Shown here one piece after another: positions 1-6,674 of a stretch of DNA of 9,960 nucleotides (position 1 is its first letter; every line of letters begins with the position of its first letter). A model generated the notes under the pieces. That model searched no databases. It was not told the DNA's origin and saw only the letters and a program-made list of their open reading frames with translations. Made by a program: the position numbers and the translations under genes. The DNA comes from Candidatus Aminicenantota bacterium (GTDB taxonomy: Bacteria > Acidobacteriota > Aminicenantia > UBA2199), in contig JAOZTV010000050.1 of assembly GCA_029939015.1 (NCBI GenBank), forward strand, positions 3,134 to 13,093. Direction: 5' to 3'.

Positions 1-1325
1 AAAAATAACATTCCAAGGAGTGGAATTGCACCTGGAGCAACAAATGTTGTTAAAATAAATCCAGCAATAGGAAAAAGGATTTTTTCTTTTTTGCTTATTT
101 TTCTTCCTGCTGTCATTCTAATCAGGCGTTCCTTTTTTGTTGTTAATAATCTCATAATTGGTGGTTGGATAATTGGTACCATTGCCATATAAGAGTATGC
201 AGCAATTGCAATTGGACCAACTAAGGATGGAGCTAATTTAGATGATAGAAATATTGCAGTTGGGCCGTCTGCACCCCCAATAATACCAATTGCTGCTGCA
301 TTTTCAGGTGAAAACCCTAATTTAATTGCACTTAGGAATGTTATGAAAATACCAATCTGAGCTGCTGCACCAAGTAATACACTCTTGGGTCTTGCAAGTA
401 GGGCTGAAAAATCAGTCATTGCACCAATTCCAAGAAATATTAGAGGTGGAAGAAATCCTGATTTAACACCATAATAGATAAGCCCCATAACGCTGTTATT
501 GGTAGTATTAAAAACATATTCACTTGTTACAGGGTCAATCATATAGACAGAAACACTATTAAAGATTTGGAGTGGCAGGGGAATATTGCCTACTAATATT
601 CCAAAACCAATGGGTACTAAGAGTAAGGGTTCATAATCCTTTGCTATTCCAAGATATAGAAATACCAAGCCAATTAATAACATAATAAAATTTGTTAGAG
701 TTAAATTTACAAAGCCAGTACCTTTTATTATTTGTTGAACATAGTTTTGAAGATTAAATGAATCTGAATGTCTGAAATTTATTCCCTCTGCATTATTAGT
801 AATAAACATGTAAAATTTGTTTTTATCACTTCCAATGATTTTAAATATTCCTGCTACCTTGTCTTTTTTAAATAAACTACCCTTTTTCCCTACAATAAAA
901 GTTTTATTGGAATCGTCTTTCTTCAATGAAAAATAGAATCTGCTATCATTAATTTTAAATCTTATGTTTTCCTTATCTGAATTCCCAAAAACTAAATAAT
1001 GTATCTTTTTAACTCTATCCTGATGATTAAGATTGTGTAATCCAGTACTTTTTATTTCATATTCTTCAGGGTTCTGTATTCTTGCAAAACTATCATAATC
1101 GTTAGCGTGGATAATTTGACAGAAGCCTATAGTTTTTGAATCAATGTCAAGGAGCTTGACAATATCTCCATCATTTAGCTTTAATTTACTGTTCTTACCC
1201 TTATATATTGTCAGGTATTGGTCAGTACTAAAGGAAGTTGTGTCAAGTTTAAATTTTTCAGTTGCGAATACAAGTGTTACACTTAATAGGAGTATTAAAA
1301 AAAGTATTTTTTTCATCTTTCTCAT
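1..1325 (-). CDS. mmdB: Na+-translocating decarboxylase beta subunit with secreted N-terminal extension (partial, C-terminus off the left edge)
   Basis: This is the integral membrane subunit that decarboxylates carboxybiotin and exports Na+ (OadB/MmdB/GcdB family). I translated it by hand; the frame is open from ATG 1325 to the window edge, about 441 residues. From about residue 202 it is a clear family member: GTGFVNLT, then AKDYEPLLLVPIGFG, GIGAMTDF, IGIIGGADGPTAIFLSSKLAP (Asp about 353 appears equivalent to OadB Asp203), SYMAMVPIIQPPIMR and KKEKILFP. About 140 C-terminal residues of the usual protein lie outside. Before the family domain is an unusual block: a signal-peptide-like segment (MKKILFLILLLSVTLVFA) followed by about 170 polar, probably beta-rich residues that I do not recognise. 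The start is ambiguous: ATG 1325 or ATG 1316 (MKK...), neither with a strong Shine-Dalgarno. The gene begins 10 nt after the mmdC stop, so translation is probably coupled. The family call is certain; the substrate is inferred from the operon. Confidence 0.93.
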   Translation of the reverse strand, partial: MRKMKKILFLILLLSVTLVFATEKFKLDTTSFSTDQYLTIYKGKNSKLKLNDGDIVKLLDIDSKTIGFCQIIHANDYDSFARIQNPEEYEIKSTGLHNLNHQDRVKKIHYLVFGNSDKENIRFKINDSRFYFSLKKDDSNKTFIVGKKGSLFKKDKVAGIFKIIGSDKNKFYMFITNNAEGINFRHSDSFNLQNYVQQIIKGTGFVNLTLTNFIMLLIGLVFLYLGIAKDYEPLLLVPIGFGILVGNIPLPLQIFNSVSVYMIDPVTSEYVFNTTNNSVMGLIYYGVKSGFLPPLIFLGIGAMTDFSALLARPKSVLLGAAAQIGIFITFLSAIKLGFSPENAAAIGIIGGADGPTAIFLSSKLAPSLVGPIAIAAYSYMAMVPIIQPPIMRLLTTKKERLIRMTAGRKISKKEKILFPIAGFILTTFVAPGAIPLLGMLF

Positions 1326-1335
1326 ATTATTTTGA

Positions 1336-1794
1336 TTATAAAGAAGTCATTACAGACCTTTCAATTTCAAGAATAATATCTCCTTCAGCAACTGAATCAC
1401 CTTTGTTGACAAATATTTTACTAATAGAGCCATCATGAGGAGCCTGTATCTGGTTTTCCATTTTCATTGCTTCCATAATTGCAATTGTCTGCCCTGATTT
1501 TACACTTGAATTTTCTTTAACAAGTATATCAACAATTAATCCCGGTAAAGGTGCAGGAACACCGTTTCCACTGCCCTGTATAGTAGTTTTTGGAATTATT
1601 CCCTTTTTTTTGATAGTAGTTTCTACTGGAGATTTGTCTATTGTTTTTATAAGCGGTTCAGCCTGTCGTCCTATATCCTTAAGGTTTATTTTATATTCTT
1701 TGTCATCAACAATAATTATAGCTGATTCTGTTGAAATGTTTTTTACTTCTGCATTATATTCTTTGTCATTAATACTTAATACGTATTTTCTCAA
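1336..1794 (-). CDS. mmdC: Biotin carboxyl carrier subunit (gamma) of Na+-pumping methylmalonyl-CoA decarboxylase
   Basis: This 152-residue biotin carrier shuttles carboxyl groups from the carboxyltransferase MmdA to the membrane decarboxylase MmdB. The C-terminal biotinyl/lipoyl domain (about residues 78-146) is textbook: PAPLPG lead-in, MEAMKM with biotinyl Lys111, and a closing hairpin around GDSVAEGD. Lys111 lies 41 residues from the C-terminus, near the usual distance. Residues 1-47 form a small beta-rich N-terminal region, joined to the biotin domain by a linker (about 48-77) containing Pro and Lys. The start is a TTG at 1794; no in-frame ATG exists before Met107. A Shine-Dalgarno GGGAG (1805-1801) sits 6 nt upstream, inside the last codons of the preceding gene, and the two genes are separated by 2 nt. 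This implies translational coupling. It is third in the mmdADCB operon. Confidence 0.95.
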   Translation of the reverse strand: MRKYVLSINDKEYNAEVKNISTESAIIIVDDKEYKINLKDIGRQAEPLIKTIDKSPVETTIKKKGIIPKTTIQGSGNGVPAPLPGLIVDILVKENSSVKSGQTIAIMEAMKMENQIQAPHDGSISKIFVNKGDSVAEGDIILEIERSVMTSL

Positions 1795-1796
1795 TT

Positions 1797-2069
1797 TTAT
1801 CTCCCAAATGTAAATTTACTTTCATCTAATGATATTTTTAACCTGAGTTCAATTTCCAGTATAGTACTTAAAATAGCTATAATGTCAGAGGGAATGATTT
1901 CATCAGGCTTGACAATAGTAGGGGGTGCTTTGATATTCTTTCTTTTATTTTCTTTATATGCTTCATATTTTTGAAGAAAAGAGAAAGAATATATTAAAAG
2001 GCTTGTCATAATCAAACCTAAAAAAACAACTGTAATACCAAGAAGTGTTATTTGAATTTCATCACTCAT
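1797..2069 (-). CDS. mmdD: Small membrane subunit (delta/OadG-type) of Na+-pumping decarboxylase
   Basis: The protein has 90 residues, beginning MSDEIQITLLGI. It has one N-terminal transmembrane helix (about residues 8-28, TLLGITVVFLGLIMTSLLIY), then a charged linker (KYEAYKENKRKN), a Pro-rich stretch and a short acidic/hydrophobic tail. This is the architecture of the OadG/MmdD family, which anchors the carboxyltransferase and biotin carrier to the beta subunit and stabilises the complex. A TTG six bases upstream (2075) is open in frame, but AGGAG at 2083-2079 is only 3 nt from it and 9 nt from ATG 2069, so I chose the ATG. That Shine-Dalgarno includes the TAG stop of mmdA, so the two genes are translationally coupled. 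Sequence conservation in this family is low, so the call rests on length, topology and position between mmdA and mmdC. Confidence 0.88.
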   Translation of the reverse strand: MSDEIQITLLGITVVFLGLIMTSLLIYSFSFLQKYEAYKENKRKNIKAPPTIVKPDEIIPSDIIAILSTILEIELRLKISLDESKFTFGR

Positions 2070-2081
2070 TTTCAAAATCTC

Positions 2082-3632
2082 CTATAATGGAATATTGCCA
2101 TGCTTTTTGTCAGGACTTGAGACTTTTTTTGTTTGAAGCATTTTTAATGCTTTAATAAGTCTCATTCTTGTGTTTGCAGGTACAATAACATCGTCAATAT
2201 ATCCTTTTTTAGCTGCATTATAAGGGTTTGCAAATAGTTCTTTATATTGTTCCTTTAACTCTAAAGTTTTTGCTGTTTTATCTTCTGCATTCTTGATTTC
2301 TTTATTATAAATTATCTCTACTGCTCCGTCAGGCCCCATAACTGCAATTTCTGCGGTTGGCCAGGCAAGATTAATATCTGCACCCAGATGTTTAGAGTTC
2401 ATAACACAATATGCACCACCATAGGCTTTTCTTGTGACAACGGTAATTCTTGGTACAGTTGCCTCAGCAAATGCATAGAGAAGTTTTGCCCCATTTTTAA
2501 TAATACCATTATATTCCTGAACCGTTCCAGGCATAAAACCGGGTACATCTTCAAATACGACAATAGGTATATTGAAGGCATCACAGAATCTTACAAATCT
2601 TGCAGCTTTCATCGATGAATTATTGTCAAGTACTCCTGCGAGAAATTTGGGTTGATTAGCAATAATACCAATTGAAGCACCGTTAAGTCGTCCAAAGCCA
2701 ATGATTATATTTTTTGCATAGTCTTTTTGTATTTCAAAAAAATCATTATCGTCAAGAACAGAGATAAGTATCTCTTTCATATCATAAGGTTTATTCGGGT
2801 TCTCAGGTATAATATAGTTGAGGTTTTCGTCTCTTCTGTCAATAGGGTCATTACATTCAACTTCAGGAACCTTTTCTCTATTAGATTGAGGTATATAAGA
2901 AAAGAGTTTTTTTAAATTTTCAAATGCAATATCTTCATTCTCAAAATTGAAATGTGAAATTCCACTCTTTGAAGAATGAATTCCAGCACCACCAAGTTGA
3001 TCAACAGTAACATCTTCCTGAGTTACCTGTTTTACAACCTTTGGTCCTGTTAAAAACATATATGAAGTTTTATCAACCATCATTACAAAATCTGTAATTG
3101 AAGGTGAATAAACTGCTCCGCCTGCACAAGGACCAAGAATTAATGAAATTTGAGGAATAACACCTGAATACTGCACATTTCTGTAAAATATGTCTGTGTA
3201 GCCTGCAAGAGCATCAACACCTTCCTGAATTCTTGCGCCACCTGAGTCGTTTAAACCGATTAGTGGTGCACCGGTTTTTGCCGCCATTTCCATAACCTTG
3301 ACAATCTTTTCAGCATAAGCCTTTGATAGTGAACCACCATAAATTGTGAAATCCTGTGAAAATATATAAACTAATCGTCCATTAATAGTTCCATATCCAG
3401 TAACTACACCATCTGTAAGGGGGCGATTGTTTTCCATACCAAAGTCTGTACATCTATGAGTAACAAAGAGGTCAAACTCTTCAAAACTACCTGCATCAAG
3501 TATTTTTTCAATTCTTTCTCTTGCAGTGTATTTCCCCTTGGCATGTTGCTTAGCAATTCTATCTTCACCACCACAAGCTCTGCCTGCTTCTTTCTTATTG
3601 GCTAATTCAAGTAATTTCCGGTCAATTCCCAT
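2082..3632 (-). CDS. mmdA: Methylmalonyl-CoA decarboxylase carboxyltransferase subunit (alpha)
   Basis: This 516-residue acyl-CoA carboxyltransferase of the PccB/MmdA family has the usual length. It moves the carboxyl group of (S)-methylmalonyl-CoA onto biotin, releasing propionyl-CoA. The two crotonase-like halves are visible. The N half carries IYGGSLSKAYAEKI (97-110), GLNDSGGARIQEGV (126-139) and GPCAGGAVYSP (167-177), whose Gly pairs form an oxyanion hole. The C half carries VFEDVPGFMPGTVQEY, TRKAYGGAYCVM and WPTAEIAVMGPDGAVEI. The protein ends HGNIPL, typical of the family. ATG 3632 is preceded by AGGA (3643-3640, spacing 7) and a second stronger AAGGAG (3650-3645, spacing 12). Co-transcription with mmdD, mmdC and mmdB favours the Na+-pump decarboxylase over a cytosolic propionyl-CoA carboxylase, since no biotin carboxylase is present. 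Glutaconyl-CoA decarboxylase is less likely because GcdA is longer (about 587 aa). Substrate specificity is inferred. Confidence 0.94.
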   Translation of the reverse strand: MGIDRKLLELANKKEAGRACGGEDRIAKQHAKGKYTARERIEKILDAGSFEEFDLFVTHRCTDFGMENNRPLTDGVVTGYGTINGRLVYIFSQDFTIYGGSLSKAYAEKIVKVMEMAAKTGAPLIGLNDSGGARIQEGVDALAGYTDIFYRNVQYSGVIPQISLILGPCAGGAVYSPSITDFVMMVDKTSYMFLTGPKVVKQVTQEDVTVDQLGGAGIHSSKSGISHFNFENEDIAFENLKKLFSYIPQSNREKVPEVECNDPIDRRDENLNYIIPENPNKPYDMKEILISVLDDNDFFEIQKDYAKNIIIGFGRLNGASIGIIANQPKFLAGVLDNNSSMKAARFVRFCDAFNIPIVVFEDVPGFMPGTVQEYNGIIKNGAKLLYAFAEATVPRITVVTRKAYGGAYCVMNSKHLGADINLAWPTAEIAVMGPDGAVEIIYNKEIKNAEDKTAKTLELKEQYKELFANPYNAAKKGYIDDVIVPANTRMRLIKALKMLQTKKVSSPDKKHGNIPL

Positions 3633-3645
3633 TGTCTTGTCCTAC

Positions 3646-3738
3646 TCCTTATTAAGTTTTCCAAATTGTATAATTCAAATTAATTAAATTATTAACTATT
3701 TTATTGCAATTATAATATTTTTTCAAGCTTAATAAGGA
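3646..3738. repeat. Paired 9-bp palindromes forming an 11-bp inverted repeat around the mmdA leader
   Basis: CTTATTAAG (3648-3656) and CTTAATAAG (3728-3736) are each perfect palindromes around a central A/T, with centres 80 bp apart. With flanks they form a perfect 11-bp inverted repeat (3646-3656 with 3728-3738). On the minus strand the downstream copy reads CTTAATAAGGAG and contains the distal Shine-Dalgarno of mmdA. The upstream copy sits where the -35 of a candidate promoter (TATAAT at 3714-3709) would be. It could be a pair of operators or, in transcripts reading through from mtgA, a long-range stem masking the ribosome site. The role is inferred; the repeat itself is read directly. Confidence 0.5.
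3709..3714 (-). promoter_or_regulatory. Candidate -10 for the mmdADCB operon
   Basis: The minus strand reads a perfect TATAAT here, in the 113-nt gap between mtgA and mmdA, giving a leader of about 70 nt. No good -35 lies at 16-18 bp upstream; that position is occupied by the CTTAATAAG palindrome. A weaker alternative is TTAATA (3695-3690), 17 bp, TATACA (3672-3667). In such AT-rich DNA either could be chance. Confidence 0.3.
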
Positions 3739-3745
3739 AATATAT

Positions 3746-4510
3746 TTATTTTTTTTGGAGTTTTTCTTTTAAATTAATATGTGTCATTTTATTATAAGTT
3801 TCAATACTAATCTTTTTGAAATTTTTAAGTCTTTTTAGTATTAAATTGACTCTCCATTTTAAATAACCTGAGTTTGAAAGTGGACTTAGTCTTAATGGTT
3901 TAGGTATAACTGCTACAAGTCTTAATATTTCTCTTAAAGATAGTCTTGAAACAGATTTTTTGAAGAAATGACGAGAGGCAGCTTCAACTCCAAAAATACC
4001 TCTTCCAAATTCGATTATATTTAAGTATATTTCGAGAATTCTTTGTTTAGAAAGATGCTTTTCCAGCTTTTTTGCTATAAAGAATTCATTGATTTTTCTC
4101 AAATATGATTTTTTGGTTGAAAGAAAGAGGTTCTTTGCTAATTGCTGGGTAATTGTACTACCCCCTCTAGCTTTTTTTCCACTTTGAAAGTTTTTTTTTA
4201 TTGATTCTTTCAACTCATAATAATCTATCCCATTATGACTATAAAAAGAAGAATCCTCAGTTAAAACTACACTATTTATTAATAGTTTTGGGATTTTGTT
4301 AATTTTAACCCATTCTTGTTTGATTTTATACTTCTTGTTTTTTTGTTTTGCTTCTTGAATCCTCTGATTCATTATTGCGGAAAGCTTGGGGTTAGACTTC
4401 TTTAGCTTAGATACATCAGGTAATTGCATCAAAAACACAAAAACTATCACTACAATAATTATTATAATAATTATTGCAAATTTAAAAATTATTTTTTTGT
4501 TTATTTTCAT
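3746..4510 (-). CDS. mtgA: Monofunctional peptidoglycan glycosyltransferase (GT51)
   Basis: This 254-residue membrane-anchored transglycosylase polymerises lipid II into glycan strands on the outer face of the inner membrane. A short basic N-terminus is followed by one very hydrophobic helix (about residues 9-28, rich in Ile and Val). The GT51 motifs come in order: LTEDSSFYSHNGID with catalytic Glu85, GGSTITQQLAKNL (116-128), RKINE (138-142), ILEIYLN (158-164), FGVEAASRHFF, and VIPKPLRLSP (201-210), where Lys204 replaces the usual Asn of the PNP motif. There is no transpeptidase domain, so it is MtgA-like rather than a class A PBP. No Shine-Dalgarno precedes ATG 4510. The small ORF upstream ends 7 nt before it, suggesting translational coupling. 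The last codons run through an A8 stretch. Confidence 0.93.
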   Translation of the reverse strand: MKINKKIIFKFAIIIIIIIVVIVFVFLMQLPDVSKLKKSNPKLSAIMNQRIQEAKQKNKKYKIKQEWVKINKIPKLLINSVVLTEDSSFYSHNGIDYYELKESIKKNFQSGKKARGGSTITQQLAKNLFLSTKKSYLRKINEFFIAKKLEKHLSKQRILEIYLNIIEFGRGIFGVEAASRHFFKKSVSRLSLREILRLVAVIPKPLRLSPLSNSGYLKWRVNLILKRLKNFKKISIETYNKMTHINLKEKLQKK

Positions 4511-4517
4511 TCAGTTT

Positions 4518-4691
4518 CTATAGGAGTGTGATAATTAATACAATTATATAAATAATAATAAATAAATATATATATAGGTCAATATGTCTTTTGAAGTTTT
4601 TAAATTTTTCTTTTCTTATTTTTGAAGGATTTGTTAATAGGAAATAAAGTAAAAAAACAAGTCCAATAATTAAAAGAAATTTAAAAGTCAT
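4518..4691 (-). CDS. Small two-helix membrane protein, function unknown
   Basis: A 57-residue ORF (ATG 4691, TAG at 4520-4518) found by reading the minus strand. It has a hydrophobic helix (about 5-20, FLLIIGLVFLLYFLLT), a strongly basic middle (NPSKIRKEKFKNFKRH, about 21-36) and a second hydrophobic helix (about 38-57, DLYIYLFIIIYIIVLIITLL). The positive centre predicts a hairpin with both termini outside and the loop in the cytoplasm. It ends 7 nt before mtgA, which lacks its own ribosome site. An extended -10 (TGATATAAT, 4705-4697) lies so close that the transcript would start at or beside the ATG, so it may be leaderless; no Shine-Dalgarno is visible. AT-rich DNA readily gives hydrophobic and Lys-rich peptides, but 57 codons without TAA, with an ordered helix-loop-helix charge pattern, is unlikely by chance. 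I do not recognise the family. Confidence 0.55.
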   Translation of the reverse strand: MTFKFLLIIGLVFLLYFLLTNPSKIRKEKFKNFKRHIDLYIYLFIIIYIIVLIITLL

Positions 4692-4696
4692 AATTT

Positions 4697-4705
4697 ATTA
4701 TATCA
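4697..4705 (-). promoter_or_regulatory. Extended -10 promoter for the small ORF and mtgA
   Basis: TGATATAAT (TGn plus a perfect TATAAT) is read on the minus strand. There is no convincing -35, as is common with extended -10 promoters. The predicted start at about 4690 coincides with the ATG of the small ORF at 4691, giving a leaderless or nearly leaderless message. Confidence 0.45.
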
Positions 4706-4754
4706 AAATTTATAGCTAAAGAGGGGGATTGAGATTTCTTTTATCTTATAAATT

Positions 4755-4763
4755 TGATAAAAT
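4755..4763 (+). promoter_or_regulatory. Extended -10 promoter for the M48 protease gene
   Basis: TGATAAAAT is an extended -10 with one mismatch in the hexamer. It lies in the right arm of the inverted repeat. The predicted start near 4770 leaves a leader of about 14 nt that just includes GAGG (4772-4775). TTGAGA at 4729-4734 is too far away (23 bp) to be a standard -35. Confidence 0.4.
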
Positions 4764-4783
4764 AAATTAATGAGGTTTATGAC

Positions 4784-6658
4784 ATGATGTTTGCTAATAT
4801 TTTTTATTTTTTTTCAGCTATAATAATTATATCTTTCGCACCTGAAAAACCAGGTTCAATTGGCTTTCCTTTAAATATTGTATGGATATTTGTCTTTCTT
4901 GCTTTTTTTATAATTTATAATAAAAAATCTTTTAATAAATTAAGGGATAAATATAATAAACAAGAAGGCTTGGGGAAAAATACATTTAATAAAGTTATCA
5001 ATTCAAATATGGTTCTTGCACTATTTTTTTTTACAATATCTATCTTGTTTTTTGATATAAAGCTTATGTTTACCAAAATACCTCTTATTGGAGGTTTTGG
5101 TGGGTTAATTGATGTATTATTATTATTGTTTTTTGTTTTTTATTTATCAATAGTATGGTATTGGTCATTTAAATATTTTAAAGATATTTATTCATTAGGA
5201 AATTCTACAAAGTATCATTTAATTTCAAATATTAAATTCAATATAGCAATTATTATTCCATGGTTTGTCTTTATTATATTTGAAAATTTATTTTCTTATA
5301 TAAATATTCCTATTATTGACAAAATATCTGAAAGTGCTTTTGCCTATCCTTTACAGATGTTTGCTTTCATTATTATACTTTTTATTTTTACTCCTTTTCT
5401 TATAACAAAACTATGGGAATCTGAACCTTTGGAAGAAGGAGACTTAGATAATTCTATAAGGGCTTATTGTAAGCAGCAAAATGTTAAATTTAAAGGTATT
5501 TTGTCGTGGAATGCTCTAAATAAGGGATTGATAACAGCAGCAGTTATGGGGATTATTTATCCATTCAGATATTTATTATTAACTCCGAAATTGATGAATT
5601 TATTGACAAAAGAAGAAATACTTGCAGTTGTCAGTCATGAAGTCGGGCATGTAAAGAAAAAACATATGTTCTTTTATTTAGCGTTTTTCTTTTCTTCAAT
5701 GCCATTGCTAACAGCTTTTGCTACCTATCTTGTTCAGCTCTTTCAGATAACGGAGCCTGGCAGATCTATCTTTATATATTTTTATGAGCCATCGAACCTC
5801 TTTTTGAATATTTTGATAATTGTTTTAACTCTTTTTTTCTTTATAATTTTTTTCAGGTTTGTCTTTGCATATTTTATGAGAAATTTTGAAAGACAGGCCG
5901 ACATTTATTGTTTTGAATCAGGTGTTGACCCTGAATATTTGATATCATCTTTTGAAAAATTAAATACAATAATAAATGAGCCAAAAGATAAAAACAACTG
6001 GCATCATTTTAATATATTTGAAAGAGTGGCGTTTTTAAAAAAATGCCAATTAGATCCTTTAGAAATAAAAAAACATAATAAAAAAGTTAAAAAATCTCTT
6101 TTTATTATAGGAATAGCAATATTATTAACCCTTATCATATCTTTTGGATTTGTATTCTCCAATAACCTGATGACAGAGAAGGTAACCCTTGGACTTCAAA
6201 TTGATATTTATAAAAAAATGATTAAAAATACTCCCAATGACTATAGGTTATTTCGTGAATATGCAATGTTGAATTATGTTGCAGAAAACTGGGAACAGGC
6301 AGTTTTTGGATTTAATAAGTCCTTGAATTTGAAAATTAACCAGCCGGAAGTGTTAAATAATTTTGCCTGGTTACAACTTACCTGCAAAGATAAAAAATAT
6401 CTTAATAAAACCGAGGCATTAAGATATTCAGAAATGGCCTGGGCAATGGTTAAAGATTATGAAAAGAAATCAGAAATTGTTTTTATTTTAGATACTCTTG
6501 CCGAGGCATATTATCAAAATGGATTATTCAATAAAGCCTTTACGGCATCAAAACAAGCAAGAAGTTTTGCCAATGATAATAAAGAGCACTATGACAATCA
6601 ATACAATAAGATGAAAAAAGCAAAAATGAAGAACACAGTTTTTACTGATACAATATAG
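4784..6658 (+). CDS. Multi-pass membrane M48 (Ste24/HtpX-type) metalloprotease with C-terminal TPR-like domain
   Basis: A 624-residue membrane zinc protease. Hydrophobic segments fall at about 8-18, 31-46, 75-95, 107-128, 150-170, 188-208, 296-320, 338-365 and 437-459. The active site is VVSHEVGHVKKKH, with zinc ligands His285 and His289 and catalytic Glu286. The third ligand is Glu369 in ERQAD (369-373), an M48 signature. After the last helix, residues about 470-600 look like TPR-type helical repeats (NWEQAVFGFNKSL; NNFAWLQLT; LDTLAEAYYQNGLFNKAFTASKQA), probably for substrate or partner binding. ATG 4784 is favoured over ATG 4787 because GAGG (4772-4775) is 8 nt upstream. The family suggests membrane-protein quality control or CAAX-like cleavage; the true substrate is unknown. 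Length and the six N-terminal helices before HEVGH resemble Ste24 more than HtpX. It converges on the next gene with 16 nt between and no visible terminator. Confidence 0.88.
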   Translation: MMFANIFYFFSAIIIISFAPEKPGSIGFPLNIVWIFVFLAFFIIYNKKSFNKLRDKYNKQEGLGKNTFNKVINSNMVLALFFFTISILFFDIKLMFTKIPLIGGFGGLIDVLLLLFFVFYLSIVWYWSFKYFKDIYSLGNSTKYHLISNIKFNIAIIIPWFVFIIFENLFSYINIPIIDKISESAFAYPLQMFAFIIILFIFTPFLITKLWESEPLEEGDLDNSIRAYCKQQNVKFKGILSWNALNKGLITAAVMGIIYPFRYLLLTPKLMNLLTKEEILAVVSHEVGHVKKKHMFFYLAFFFSSMPLLTAFATYLVQLFQITEPGRSIFIYFYEPSNLFLNILIIVLTLFFFIIFFRFVFAYFMRNFERQADIYCFESGVDPEYLISSFEKLNTIINEPKDKNNWHHFNIFERVAFLKKCQLDPLEIKKHNKKVKKSLFIIGIAILLTLIISFGFVFSNNLMTEKVTLGLQIDIYKKMIKNTPNDYRLFREYAMLNYVAENWEQAVFGFNKSLNLKINQPEVLNNFAWLQLTCKDKKYLNKTEALRYSEMAWAMVKDYEKKSEIVFILDTLAEAYYQNGLFNKAFTASKQARSFANDNKEHYDNQYNKMKKAKMKNTVFTDTI

Positions 6659-6674
6659 TACCTAAAAAATTGTT

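Larger units (their letters stand above)
4687..4774. repeat. Inverted repeat containing divergent promoters of the small ORF/mtgA and M48 genes
   Basis: The minus strand from 4714 reads TATAAATTTTGATATAATAA, then ATTATGA. The plus strand from 4747 reads TATAAATTTGATAAAATAAA, then TTAATGA. The arms match over about 26 nt with one substitution and two single-base indels. They face away from each other across a 32-nt centre (4715-4746). Each arm carries an extended -10 element. The low complexity of AT-rich sequence weakens the case, but the match covers the same functional position in both arms. Confidence 0.6.

Noticed and set aside
1144..1335. Plus-strand ORF opposite the start of mmdB
   Set aside because: It is an antisense shadow of a well-supported gene; its Phe/Leu/Ser-rich translation has no domain features.
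2388..2618. Plus- and minus-strand ORFs inside mmdA
   Set aside because: They overlap the conserved C-terminal half of the carboxyltransferase in other frames and carry no ribosome site or family signature.
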